Assembly: GCF_022402485.1 (NCBI RefSeq)
Contig: NZ_JAKRSA010000009.1
Span: 185,753-249,752, forward strand
Length of the DNA: 64,000 bases
Reading direction: 5' to 3'
DNA from: Phenylobacterium sp.
GTDB lineage: Bacteria > Pseudomonadota > Alphaproteobacteria > Caulobacterales > Caulobacteraceae
The stretch's first letter is position 1; each line of letters begins with the position of its first letter. Position numbers and translations under genes: made by a program. Of this stretch, positions 46,196-54,554 are shown piece after piece. Under the pieces are notes generated by a model. The model was not told where the DNA came from and did no database searches. It was given only the letters and a program-made list of their open reading frames with translations.

Positions 46196-46909
46196 CTAGG
46201 AGCTCGCCTCCAGGCGGCGCACTTCGTCCAGGGATTCCAGCACGAGGCGCCGCCCTTCCCGCTCGGCGCCCTCCGGATCGCCGACGGCGATCGCGCGCGC
46301 AATCTTGCGCCAGCCGGCCGCGGAGCGTCGGCGCCGCGCGGCCGAACTCATTGGCGCCCACAGGATCGCCACCTCCCGCTCGAGCTCCTGGGAGAGTTCG
46401 GACACGTAGGGTGCGGACGCCAGGGTCCCGATCAGTTCAGTGAGGCGCCGACGGGCGCGGATATAGTCGCCGACCTGGGCCTGGTCGTCGCCCGCGACGT
46501 CGGCCAGCACCTCGGCGCCTTCGACAATGGCGTCCACCAGGGCGGGCGGGCGCTGGGCGCGTTCTGCGGCGAGGCGCACGAAGAGCCCGCCGATCTCCGC
46601 CCGCAAGCGAAAGTGCGCCTCCAGGGCCCGGGCGTCCATCTGGGCGACGACAGCGCTGGTGCGCGGCGCGATCGTGACCAGCTTTTCGCGTTCGAGGCGG
46701 CGCAGCGCCTCCCGGACCGGGCCGCGGCTGCAGCCGAAGGCGACGGCCAGCGGGGCTGCGCGCAGGGGATCGCCGGGTTTGAACTCGCCGGACTGGATCC
46801 GGTCGCGCAACACACCGGCGATCTGACCCGGCAAGCCTTCCGGCAGGCGCTCGGCCAGGGCGGTGAGCGGCGCGGTCGCGGCCAGAAAGGCGTCCAGACG
46901 GCCGGCCAT
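46196..46909 (-). CDS. GntR-family regulator with FCD effector domain
   Basis: 237 residues. The wHTH is VLRDRIQSGEFKPGDPLRAA, then PLAVAFGCSRGPVREALRRL and EREKLVTIAPRTSAVV. The helical C-terminal FCD domain of the FadR/VanR subgroup follows (ALEAHFRLRAEIGGLFVRLA), which binds small organic acids. It starts 1 base after the second GntR gene ends, so the two are one transcript. It probably acts at the palindromes 48777 and 49779, inferred from linkage. Very GC-rich. Confidence 0.85.
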   Translation of the reverse strand: MAGRLDAFLAATAPLTALAERLPEGLPGQIAGVLRDRIQSGEFKPGDPLRAAPLAVAFGCSRGPVREALRRLEREKLVTIAPRTSAVVAQMDARALEAHFRLRAEIGGLFVRLAAERAQRPPALVDAIVEGAEVLADVAGDDQAQVGDYIRARRRLTELIGTLASAPYVSELSQELEREVAILWAPMSSAARRRRSAAGWRKIARAIAVGDPEGAEREGRRLVLESLDEVRRLEASS

Positions 46910-46910
46910 C

Positions 46911-47411
46911 CTAGGCGAGCCCCACTATGGCCCGCTGAAGCGAGACGCGCTTCAGGATGTCGGTCAGCCGGTCGCCCGCCGTCTGACGGGCCGCCTCGAG
47001 GGCGGCCTGCTCCTTGATCAGCCGCGTCCAGGCGGTCCCCTCGCCTGGCGGCGGAGCCTGCGCGCCGGACGCCGCCAGGAGGGGGAGCAACTGGCGCCAG
47101 ACGCGGTCGACCTCGCCGAGCGGCGCCTCCCGGGCCGAAATCACGCTGGCGCCGCGCCGCTCGAGCACAACGACGGCGCCATGCGCCTGCAGGCGGCCGA
47201 TGGCTTCTCGGGCGGCCGACTGGGTGCAGCCGCAGGCCTCGACGATCCATCGCTCGGGTAGCCGCTCGCCCGGTTGAAGCTCGCCGGCGAGCACCGCCCG
47301 CAGGACGGTCTCGACGATCGGATCGAACGCCCCCTCGCCCGTGGACTCGTGATGCGCGCCAGCCGACAAGGCGTCTCCTTCAGGCGGCCAGGAGCGGCCG
47401 GCGGCGATCAT
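46911..47411 (-). CDS. Short GntR-type regulator paired with the one at 46196
   Basis: 166 residues from ATG 47411; a longer frame from 47510 is open. The wHTH (VLRAVLAGELQPGERLPERW, then IVEACGCTQSAAREAIGRLQ and GAVVVLERRGASVI) is clear. The C-terminal part is only about 70 residues, too short for a full FCD domain. It is linked to its neighbour with a 1-base gap. The pair might form a heteromer or be the remains of a duplication. Two adjacent GntR genes of unequal length are unusual. Confidence 0.7.
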   Translation of the reverse strand: MIAAGRSWPPEGDALSAGAHHESTGEGAFDPIVETVLRAVLAGELQPGERLPERWIVEACGCTQSAAREAIGRLQAHGAVVVLERRGASVISAREAPLGEVDRVWRQLLPLLAASGAQAPPPGEGTAWTRLIKEQAALEAARQTAGDRLTDILKRVSLQRAIVGLA

Positions 47412-47437
47412 CGCCGATTCTCCCGCCGCGCGCCGGG

Positions 47438-48745
47438 TCAGGCCAGGAGCGAACGCACCCCGGCAAGCAGCGCGCGTCCGGTCGCGGCCACCTGCCCGGC
47501 GTCGACGCACCGCATGTCATCATTCGGCGAGTGATGGAAGCGGTGCGCGCCCAGGACGCCGAAGACGCTGGGATAGCCTGCCGCGAGGATCTCCCCAAGT
47601 TCGCCGCTGGCCCCGGCCGCGTCGTCGTACACCGCCTCCAGCCCCGGCTGCCCCGCGACGGCCCCTCGGAGCGTCGCGACCAGTTGCGGGCGCGCGACCA
47701 GAAAGCGCTGCGGATCCACGCTGGGCAGCGGCGCGAGGCGCCCGTCGACCTCGTGCCAATCCCGTGCGGCAAGCGCCGCCCCCAGATGGACCCAAAGGGC
47801 GGTGTCGCCCGGGCGGGGCGCCATGGCGCTGTGCAGGAACACCTCGCCGCCGTGGTTCTCATACTCGTGGCCCGACGTCGCCACGAAGGTCAGGTCGAGG
47901 GGGCAGGCCCGGCTCGCCCAGCGCGCCAGGCCAAGCCAGGCGGCGACGCCGCCGCCGCGCTCGCCCATGCAGCCGAACCAGCCGGACCGCGGCGTGGAGA
48001 CCACCAGTCGACGCCCCGCGCCGCGTTCCAGACGGCAGACCAGATTGTAGGCGCTCCGGCGGCCGGCGCGGCCTTCGATCCGCAGGCGGGCGGCCTCGCC
48101 CCGGGCGGCTGCGGCCGACAGCCGCTCGCCGTCGCGCGCGCCGACCGCCAGGATGGGAAAGGGCTCCACGGCGTCGACCTCCGCATTGAGCGCCAACGCC
48201 TCGCCGCTCGGCCCGTCGGTAATGAGCACCAGCGCGCCGACCCCGCTCCGCGCAGCCGCGTCGACGGCGTTGCGGATCGCGCCCGACCGCCGCGTGGACC
48301 ACCGTCGATGTGGCAGGCGCACGACGGCGATCGCGCCCCGCGCGGCCGCCTGCGCTTCCTCGCCCTCGAGCCGGACGAGCGGCGCGGAAAGGCCGCCCGG
48401 CGGCGTGAGCCGCACCGGCCCCTGGGCGAGGACCGAAACGCTTTGATCTCCCAGCGCCAGTTCGACCGCCTCGGCCTCGAAAAACGGAACCTGGAGCGCC
48501 TGACGTTCGACCTCGAATCCCAGCGCCTGGAGCGCGCCGGCGAGCCAGTCGCCGGAAGCCTCGTCGCCCGGGCCGCCGGAGGCTTTCGAGCCGAACCCCT
48601 CGTACCGCACGAGATCGGCTTGAACCCGCCGGACGGCGAACACCTCTTCGCCGCCGGAATCGGCCATCGCGCCCTCAAGGCTCAGAGCGCCCGCGCCGGC
48701 CCCCAGAATGACGCCGCGGCGGGTGGTCGTATCGAACTGATCCAT
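47438..48745 (-). CDS. Secreted M28-family-like metallopeptidase with PA insert
   Basis: 435 residues. The start has a Tat-like signal (TTRRGVILGAGAGALS). A protease-associated region (VRLPHRRWSTRRSGAIRNAV, then ALVLITDGPSGEA) is followed by an M28 peptidase-like body (RLVVSTPRSGWFGCMGERGG, FVATSGHEYENHGGEVFL, and FHHSPNDDMRCVDAGQV). The usual M28 zinc ligands are partly altered: the first HxD is replaced by STPRSGW, while HEYENHG and the late H are present. The activity may therefore be lost or different. It is divergent from the serine hydrolase gene and faces the first palindrome. Confidence 0.65.
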   Translation of the reverse strand: MDQFDTTTRRGVILGAGAGALSLEGAMADSGGEEVFAVRRVQADLVRYEGFGSKASGGPGDEASGDWLAGALQALGFEVERQALQVPFFEAEAVELALGDQSVSVLAQGPVRLTPPGGLSAPLVRLEGEEAQAAARGAIAVVRLPHRRWSTRRSGAIRNAVDAAARSGVGALVLITDGPSGEALALNAEVDAVEPFPILAVGARDGERLSAAAARGEAARLRIEGRAGRRSAYNLVCRLERGAGRRLVVSTPRSGWFGCMGERGGGVAAWLGLARWASRACPLDLTFVATSGHEYENHGGEVFLHSAMAPRPGDTALWVHLGAALAARDWHEVDGRLAPLPSVDPQRFLVARPQLVATLRGAVAGQPGLEAVYDDAAGASGELGEILAAGYPSVFGVLGAHRFHHSPNDDMRCVDAGQVAATGRALLAGVRSLLA

Positions 48746-48776
48746 CGACGTCGACCTAGGCGGACGCTCGTCGTGA

Positions 48777-48791
48777 TGTCAATAATCGACA
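48777..48791. promoter_or_regulatory. Palindromic operator, site 1 of the GntR locus
   Basis: TGTCAATAATCGACA lies in the gap between the peptidase gene and the serine hydrolase gene. It matches site 2 at 49779 except for two bases. Such AT-centred dyads suit GntR dimers. Confidence 0.55.
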
Positions 48792-48812
48792 CTCCTGGAG
48801 ATTGAGGATTCC

Positions 48813-49778
48813 ATGCGCACGCTCCTTATTGCCATCGCCGCTCTGCTATCCGCCGCCCTTCCCGCCCGGGCGACGCCCGACCCCTGCCAGACCTTGACGG
48901 CCTATTCGGAGGAACGCGGCGGCATGAGCCTCCTGGTCCTCGCCGACGGCCGGACGGTGTGCGAGGCCTATGCGCAAGGCGCGAGCGCGTCGACGCCCCT
49001 GCCGCTCTACTCCGGAACCAAGAGCCTCGTCGCCATGATGGCCGCCGCCGCCGTCGAGGACGGGCTCCTCTCGCTTGATGAGCCGGCGGCGGACACCCTG
49101 TCCGAGTGGCGCCAGGATGCGGCCAGATCCCGCGTCACCCTACGGGATCTGCTCTCGATGTCGGCGGGCCTGCCGAGCCGCGTGGGCGACGTGCCGACCT
49201 ACGCCGCCGCGATCCAGGCGCCGTTCGACGCCGCGCCCGGAGAGCGGTTCCAGTATGGGCCGGCGCCCTATCAGGCGTTCGGCGAGATCATGCGCCGCAA
49301 GCTTTCCGCCGCGGGGCAGGCGCCCGATCCCCTCGCCTATCTCCAGCGGCGCGTGCTCCGGCCAGCCGGCGCGGCGGCCCCGGCCTGGCGGCGCGGCGCC
49401 GACGGCGAGGCGATGATGCCGCAGGGCGCGGCCATGACCGCGCGCGATTGGGCCCGGATCGGCGAGAGCGTGCGCGTCGAGCCCGCCCGCTTCCGGGCGC
49501 TCTTCGCGCCGTCAGCGACCAATCCGTCCTATGGCCTGGGCTGGTGGCTCCCCAACCGGGGGCCCGACGGCTCCATGCCGGCCACCGACCTTGCGGACGC
49601 CGGCGCAGCGATCCCCCGCGATCTCGTCATGGCCGCCGGCGCCGGAGACCAGCGCCTCTATGTGATCGCCTCGCGCAAGCTCGTCGTCGTGCGACAGGCG
49701 CGGCTGGACCTGCGCGCGCCTGGCCGCTGGTCGGACGCCGCGTTCGCGGAGCTCGCCCTGGCGCTCGCTACGCCATAA
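48813..49778 (+). CDS. Secreted serine hydrolase of the beta-lactamase/class C PBP family
   Basis: 321 residues with a signal peptide (to about 20, PARA). The SxxK motif is SGTK (near 69), the second motif is YGPAPYQ (Y-x-N replaced) and a late GLGWWLPN region is present, with the conserved body LRDLLSMSAGLPSRVGD. These enzymes cleave esters, amides or D-amino acid peptides. Its start follows GAGG. It is transcribed toward the receptor gene, with a palindrome on each side, so it is likely coregulated with it. Confidence 0.82.
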   Translation: MRTLLIAIAALLSAALPARATPDPCQTLTAYSEERGGMSLLVLADGRTVCEAYAQGASASTPLPLYSGTKSLVAMMAAAAVEDGLLSLDEPAADTLSEWRQDAARSRVTLRDLLSMSAGLPSRVGDVPTYAAAIQAPFDAAPGERFQYGPAPYQAFGEIMRRKLSAAGQAPDPLAYLQRRVLRPAGAAAPAWRRGADGEAMMPQGAAMTARDWARIGESVRVEPARFRALFAPSATNPSYGLGWWLPNRGPDGSMPATDLADAGAAIPRDLVMAAGAGDQRLYVIASRKLVVVRQARLDLRAPGRWSDAAFAELALALATP

Positions 49779-49793
49779 TGTCAATTATTGACA
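49779..49793. promoter_or_regulatory. Palindromic operator, site 2 of the GntR locus
   Basis: TGTCAATTATTGACA, a perfect dyad with 7-base arms, starts directly after the serine hydrolase stop and lies 73 bases before the receptor start. It is the better of the two copies. Confidence 0.6.
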
Positions 49794-49865
49794 CTTTAGC
49801 GCGACGTGCATTACACGCGCTCCCATCGCTTGGAACGATCCAGAACACCTTGGGGGATGATGTCG

Positions 49866-52085
49866 ATGACCAGCCACAAACGAGCCGCCTTCGCGTGCGC
49901 CAGCGCCATTTCGCTGCTGGCCGGTGAAGCGGCCGCTCAGGCCGAGCGGCAGGAGCCGGCGGAAGTCGGCGAGGTGGTCGTCACCGCCCGCCGGCGTGAA
50001 GAGCGCCTGATCGACGTGCCCGTGGCCGCCTCGGTCGTTTCGGCCGCCGCCCTGGCCGAGCGCGGCGGCGCGATCTCAACCGGCGAACTTCTCGCCGGGC
50101 AGCCCAGCGTGCGCTTCAACAATCTCACCTCGTCGATCACCTCCGAGGTCTCCATGCGCGCCTCGTCGACCGCCCGCGCCACCAACGGCGATCCGAGCGT
50201 CGGCCTGTATCGCAACGGCGCCTACATCGGCGGCGGCGCGATCGGCGGCCGCAACTTCTCGCGCCTGGACATGTTCGACATCGGCCGTGTGGAGGTGCTG
50301 CGCGGCACCCAGGGCGCGCTCTACGGGCGCAACGCCGTCGGCGGCGCCGTCAACATCGTCTCGGCCCGTCCCGAGTTCAGCAACGGCGGCTACGTCGACG
50401 CCAAGTACGGCGTGGAGACGCAGCGCGCCCAGGTGCAGGCCGCGGTCAACCTGGCCGCCAGCGACGAACTCGCCTTCCGCTTCGGCGCCGACTACGTGCA
50501 TCAGGATGACGGCTTCTTCTACAACCCCGTCAACGACGTGCACTTCGACCAGGAGAAGGGCCTCGGACTGCGCGCCCAGGCGCGCCTCGCCAAGGGCCCG
50601 GCCGACGTCACCCTGCTGGTCGAGCACCAACAGCTGACCACGCCGACCATCACCTACCAGATCGCCATCCCGGCCGGCTCGGCCGGGTTCCCGCGCGGCT
50701 ACATCCAGGACCAGTTCGCCTATCCCTGGAACACGCCCCCCCTGGCCAAGCAGAACATCAGTGCGGCCATGCTGTCGGCGCAGGTCGACCTGGGCTGGGC
50801 CGAGTTCAGCTCCACCAGCCTCGTGCGCGTCCGTGAGTCGATGTACGCCCTCGACAGCGACGGGGTTAACCCGCAGGAGCTGGCCCGCGCCCGCGCCGCC
50901 GGCCAGGTGGCGCCCGCCACCCCCATCGATCCGAACGGCGCCTCGGTCACCGCCGATCGCACCAAGACGCTGAGCCAGGACGTCCGCCTGTCCGGCCAGG
51001 CGCTCGAGGGTCGCCTCGACTGGCTGGCCGGCGCAGAGGTCATGTCCCAGGAAAGCCGCTACTCGGTGACCCTCGGCCGCACGCCCACCGCCGCCGCGCC
51101 TTCGGTCGGCACCGTGGAGGCGGCGGTCCAGAACTATGAATCCTGGGCGGCCTACGGCGCGCTCACCTACGACCTGACCGACGATCTCAGCCTGACCGGA
51201 GAGCTGCGCTACACCTCCGACGACAAGACCCTCACCTCGCGCCTGCGCGATCGGATCACCAACCAGCTCGCAGGGGGCGCGGCGCGGATCGTCGACGGGA
51301 CCAGCTCGCCGGAGAACCTGTCCTACAACGCCACGCTCGCCTATAGCCTGCCGCTGAACCTGCTCGCCTACGGCAAGGTCGGCACCAGCTACCGCGCCGG
51401 CGGTTTCAATCGAAATCTGGGCGACCTGCGCCAACCCGTCGTGGTGCCGGTGGCCTACGACGACGAGACGTCGCGCAGCTACGAACTTGGCGTGAAGGGC
51501 GCGCCGCTGTCGGGCGTCTACGTCGCCCTGGCCGGCTACCGCACCGAGATGACCGATATGATCGCCCAGCTCGACAACGGCTGCCGGGTGACCAATCCCG
51601 TCTGCCCCGTGGCCGCGACCTCCTTCCTCACCAATGCGGGCGACGCCCGCTCCTGGGGCGTCGAGGCCGAGATCTCCGGTCGCTACGACCTGGGCGACGG
51701 CCAGCTGCGCCTGTCGCTCAACGGCTCGCGCCAGGGCGGCGAGGTGACCAGCGGACGCTATGCGGGCCTGTCGCTGCCGCAGACGCCGGGCTGGCTGGCC
51801 TCCGCCGAAGCCAACTACCGGGTCCCGGTCGCCGGCGTCGAAGCCTTCGGCAACATCGCCTACAACGCCCAATGGGGCGGCGTGCAGGAGCTGAGCGCCG
51901 CCACGCCGAAGCTGTCCGACTTCCAGGTGGTCAATGCTAGGCTCGGCGTCGACCTGGGCCGGATCCAGGTGGCGGCCTATGTCGAAAACCTCTTCGACAC
52001 GGTCTTCATCGTCGCCCAGGACGCGACCGTTCGGCGCTACAGCCGCCCCCGCCTCAGCGGCCTCCAGCTGCGGTACAGCTGGTGA
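49866..52085 (+). CDS. TonB-dependent outer-membrane receptor
   Basis: 739 residues. ATG 49866 is chosen because a GGGGG run lies 9 bases upstream; ATG at 49857 or 49860 is also in frame. A signal peptide ends AAAQA. EVGEVVVTARRREERLIDVP is the TonB-box region, followed by the plug (IGRVEVLRGTQGALYGRNAV) and a 22-strand barrel ending in aromatic W (LSGLQLRYSW). It imports an unknown ligand using TonB energy. Together with a secreted hydrolase and peptidase this points to uptake of a hydrolysable molecule. It overlaps the next gene by 4 bases (GTGA). Confidence 0.93.
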   Translation: MTSHKRAAFACASAISLLAGEAAAQAERQEPAEVGEVVVTARRREERLIDVPVAASVVSAAALAERGGAISTGELLAGQPSVRFNNLTSSITSEVSMRASSTARATNGDPSVGLYRNGAYIGGGAIGGRNFSRLDMFDIGRVEVLRGTQGALYGRNAVGGAVNIVSARPEFSNGGYVDAKYGVETQRAQVQAAVNLAASDELAFRFGADYVHQDDGFFYNPVNDVHFDQEKGLGLRAQARLAKGPADVTLLVEHQQLTTPTITYQIAIPAGSAGFPRGYIQDQFAYPWNTPPLAKQNISAAMLSAQVDLGWAEFSSTSLVRVRESMYALDSDGVNPQELARARAAGQVAPATPIDPNGASVTADRTKTLSQDVRLSGQALEGRLDWLAGAEVMSQESRYSVTLGRTPTAAAPSVGTVEAAVQNYESWAAYGALTYDLTDDLSLTGELRYTSDDKTLTSRLRDRITNQLAGGAARIVDGTSSPENLSYNATLAYSLPLNLLAYGKVGTSYRAGGFNRNLGDLRQPVVVPVAYDDETSRSYELGVKGAPLSGVYVALAGYRTEMTDMIAQLDNGCRVTNPVCPVAATSFLTNAGDARSWGVEAEISGRYDLGDGQLRLSLNGSRQGGEVTSGRYAGLSLPQTPGWLASAEANYRVPVAGVEAFGNIAYNAQWGGVQELSAATPKLSDFQVVNARLGVDLGRIQVAAYVENLFDTVFIVAQDATVRRYSRPRLSGLQLRYSW

Positions 52086-53398
52086 GCCCCCGCGCGCCAG
52101 ATCGGCGCCGGGTCCTGGCCGGCGCCGCCGCGGCTTTCGCCGCGGTCCCCGCGTCGGCCTGGGCCGCGCCGTCCGCGCTGCGTGCGGCGGCCCGGGAGCT
52201 CGCCCTCTACAGTCTGCCGCTGATCGAGATGGCCGGCACGCGCGGGCGGGCTTTCCGCAACGGCCTCGTCGCCAACCGCTTCCGCCATGTCCGCAAGCTG
52301 ACCGACGCCCGGACCCAGACCGTCACCCAGCCGAACAATGACACGCTCTATTCCTCGGCGTGGCTGGATCTGTCGGCGGGGCCCGTGCGCCTCGCCCTGC
52401 CCGAGGCCGGCGAGCGGTACGTCTCGCTGGCGCTCATGGACATGTTCACCAACAACTTCTCGGTCCTGCACGCGAGCACGGCCCGCGAGGCGACCCTCAT
52501 CGGTCCCCATGCGCCGGACCTGCCGGGCGCCATTCGCGCGCCGACCGACTGCGTCTGGGCGCTCGGCCGGACCCTGGTCGCCGGTCCTGAAGACCTCCCG
52601 GCGGCTCACAGCGTCCAGGACGGCCTTTCCATCGCGGGTCCGCCCGGCCGCACGCCTGCGGCGGCGCCCGCCCGCACCGCGCCCTGGCCGGTCTTCTTCG
52701 CCGGCGTCCAGGCGCTCCTCGCCGAGGCCCCGCCTCCGCCCGCAGACGCCGACCGGCTCGCAGCTTTCGCCGCCGCGGGCCTGCCGCCGGCCGCGGGCTT
52801 CGATCCGTCCCGTTTCTCGCCGGACGAAGGCGCTCAGATCGCCGCCGGCCTCGACGAGGCCCTCGACATCGCCAGGCAGGGCGATGCGGCGGGGGAGCGC
52901 CGCGGCGGCTGGCTCTATCCCAAGCCCAACCTCGGCCGCTTCGGCGAAGACTATCGCTATCGCGCCCAGATCGCGCTGAGCGGCCTGGCGGCCCTGCCCG
53001 TGGACGAGGCCCTCTACCTGCGCGCCGTAGCGCCCGACGGCCGATCCGAGCTGGACAGCCGGCGTCCCTGGCGGCTGCGCCTTCGGGCCGACGCTCGGCC
53101 GCCCGTGGACGGCTTCTGGTCGCTGACCATCTACGAAGCCACGGCCGAGGGGCAGGCCTTCCTGATCGACAACCCGCTGGATCGATACGCGATCGGCGAC
53201 CGCACGCCGGGCGTCGCCGGACCGAACGGGGACATCGACATCCTGATCTCGCCGGCCGCCCCTAGCCCCGAAGAGCCGGCGATCTGGCTGCCCGCCCCGA
53301 CCTCGGGCCGACCGTTCCTCCTGAACTTCCGCGCCTACCGCCCCAAGCCGGCGATGCTTGACGGCGGATATCGCCTGCCCGGCTTGGAGCCCGCCTAG
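52082..53398 (+). CDS. DUF1254/DUF1214 protein, secreted
   Basis: 438 residues, GTG start overlapping the receptor stop. A Tat-like signal (APDRRRVLAGAAAAFAAVPA). The DUF1254 part (TQTVTQPNNDTLYSSAWLDL-SAGPVRLALP) is followed by a DUF1214 end (PPVDGFWSLTIYEATAEGQA, then FLIDNPLDRYAIGDRTPG). These domains occur together widely and have no established activity. Coupled translation to the receptor suggests that the protein handles the imported molecule. A hairpin (53398-53416) follows. Confidence 0.88.
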   Translation: MSPRAPDRRRVLAGAAAAFAAVPASAWAAPSALRAAARELALYSLPLIEMAGTRGRAFRNGLVANRFRHVRKLTDARTQTVTQPNNDTLYSSAWLDLSAGPVRLALPEAGERYVSLALMDMFTNNFSVLHASTAREATLIGPHAPDLPGAIRAPTDCVWALGRTLVAGPEDLPAAHSVQDGLSIAGPPGRTPAAAPARTAPWPVFFAGVQALLAEAPPPPADADRLAAFAAAGLPPAAGFDPSRFSPDEGAQIAAGLDEALDIARQGDAAGERRGGWLYPKPNLGRFGEDYRYRAQIALSGLAALPVDEALYLRAVAPDGRSELDSRRPWRLRLRADARPPVDGFWSLTIYEATAEGQAFLIDNPLDRYAIGDRTPGVAGPNGDIDILISPAAPSPEEPAIWLPAPTSGRPFLLNFRAYRPKPAMLDGGYRLPGLEPA

Positions 53399-53416
53399 CG
53401 CCAGGCTCGCTGGCGC
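53398..53416 (+). terminator. Hairpin ending the receptor operon
   Basis: GCGCCAG-GCTCG-CTGGCGC, 7-base arms, overlapping the stop codon. There is no T-run, so it is a weak terminator at most. Confidence 0.4.
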
Positions 53417-53957
53417 GCGCCGCGCAGTCGCCTTCACGCGTACCTGCAATCGCCGCGCTCGCCTCGCACGTATGGGGATCTCGCGAAACGGCCGCGAGAT
53501 CGCCAAGCTTGGTTTGGGAAAAGAGGCGCACGGACCGTGCTGATATTCCGGCGGCCACGCACCTTGAGCCCTTGATCGTCGCTGATTGTCAGGTGCGGGA
53601 CCGTACGTCAGCTTGGCGCCAGTTGCGGTCATTGGGTGACGGCCGGATTCCGGACATTCCTCAGCCGGGACGAAGGTCCGGTTCCAGTCCACTAGCCACG
53701 GCTTAATCCGACCCACCGCGGACGTTTAGTGGGTCTGCTGCTTCATTGGCTAACAACCGCCGCAGCAAGTCCTAGGCTCAGCCATCTCCTCGATGCTGAC
53801 GGAGTCTGAACCGGGTCCATGCCCGCGGTGACCAGGTCTCAGACTCTGGTCGAGCTAGTCGCGTGCGTCATCTACATCCGAGCGCTGCCCAAACTGAGAT
53901 GACGAGGCCCGCAGGCCACTCAGGCGCGCTCTTTGAACTCACGGCGGTCGCTGGCCG
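53417..53957. other. Gap between the GntR locus and the Czc cluster, no gene seen
   Basis: 540 bases with no convincing frame. GC drops relative to the left side, marking the junction between two blocks of different composition. No IS end or tRNA was recognised. Confidence 0.45.
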
Positions 53958-54554
53958 CTACGCCGTAGCGTTCCCATCATCGCCCGAGGCGCCACGCAGG
54001 ATTTCAACGCCACCCTTGATGGCAATCCCAGCGACCAGCATGCCAACCACCAAGTCTGGCCAAGACTGGTTCAGCCACAAAACCAAAGCCCCGGCGATCA
54101 GAATGCCGCCATTGGAGGCAAAGTCGTTCAGGCTAAAAATCTCAGCCGCCTGCATGTTCACATCGCCCGATGTGTCCCGCCGCAAGATGACGAGACAGCT
54201 CAGGTTCACGGCAGCTGCGACGAGGGCCAGCCCCATCATGGTCCAGCCGACAGGCTCAGTGCCGAACCACCATCGCCGCGTAACATCGACCAGCACCCCT
54301 GCAGCGAACACCAGCAAAAGGATGCCTGATAGACGCGCCGCGCGACGCTTCCAGACGACATTGCGCCCAATCGCGATAAGGCTGATCAGATAGACAACAG
54401 AGTCCGACGCATTGTCGACCGCGTTGGCCAACAGCGCGCTGGAGTCAGCCAGGATGCCGCCGACACCGAGCCCCAGGAACAGAAGCGCATTGAGGATCAG
54501 AACGACCAGCAACGTCCGCCGTTGCTGCTCGTTCGTCGAGATCGGTTTGCTCAA
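53958..54554 (-). CDS. Cation diffusion facilitator-family transporter (short)
   Basis: 198 residues with about six membrane helices. The metal motif in TM2 (NAVDNASDSVVYLISLIAIG) keeps the D-x3-D pair, and TM5 has SLNDFASNGG, a variant of the second H/D-x3-D pair. No C-terminal cytoplasmic domain is present. TTG 54554 overlaps the CzcA stop, so it is translated with it. It probably exports a divalent cation to the periplasm, feeding the RND pump. Confidence 0.82.
   Translation of the reverse strand: MSKPISTNEQQRRTLLVVLILNALLFLGLGVGGILADSSALLANAVDNASDSVVYLISLIAIGRNVVWKRRAARLSGILLLVFAAGVLVDVTRRWWFGTEPVGWTMMGLALVAAAVNLSCLVILRRDTSGDVNMQAAEIFSLNDFASNGGILIAGALVLWLNQSWPDLVVGMLVAGIAIKGGVEILRGASGDDGNATA

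Noticed and set aside
46432..47250. 272-codon frame across both GntR genes
   Set aside because: Proline/arginine-rich translation that spans the junction of two real genes in another frame.
50076..51872. 598-codon open frame on the strand opposite to the TonB receptor
   Set aside because: It is an antisense shadow of a well-supported gene in very GC-rich DNA; its translation is low-complexity A/G/R/V without any domain.
53863..54393. 176-codon plus-strand frame over the CDF gene
   Set aside because: Antisense shadow rich in P, R, S and T; the minus-strand frame encodes clear membrane helices.
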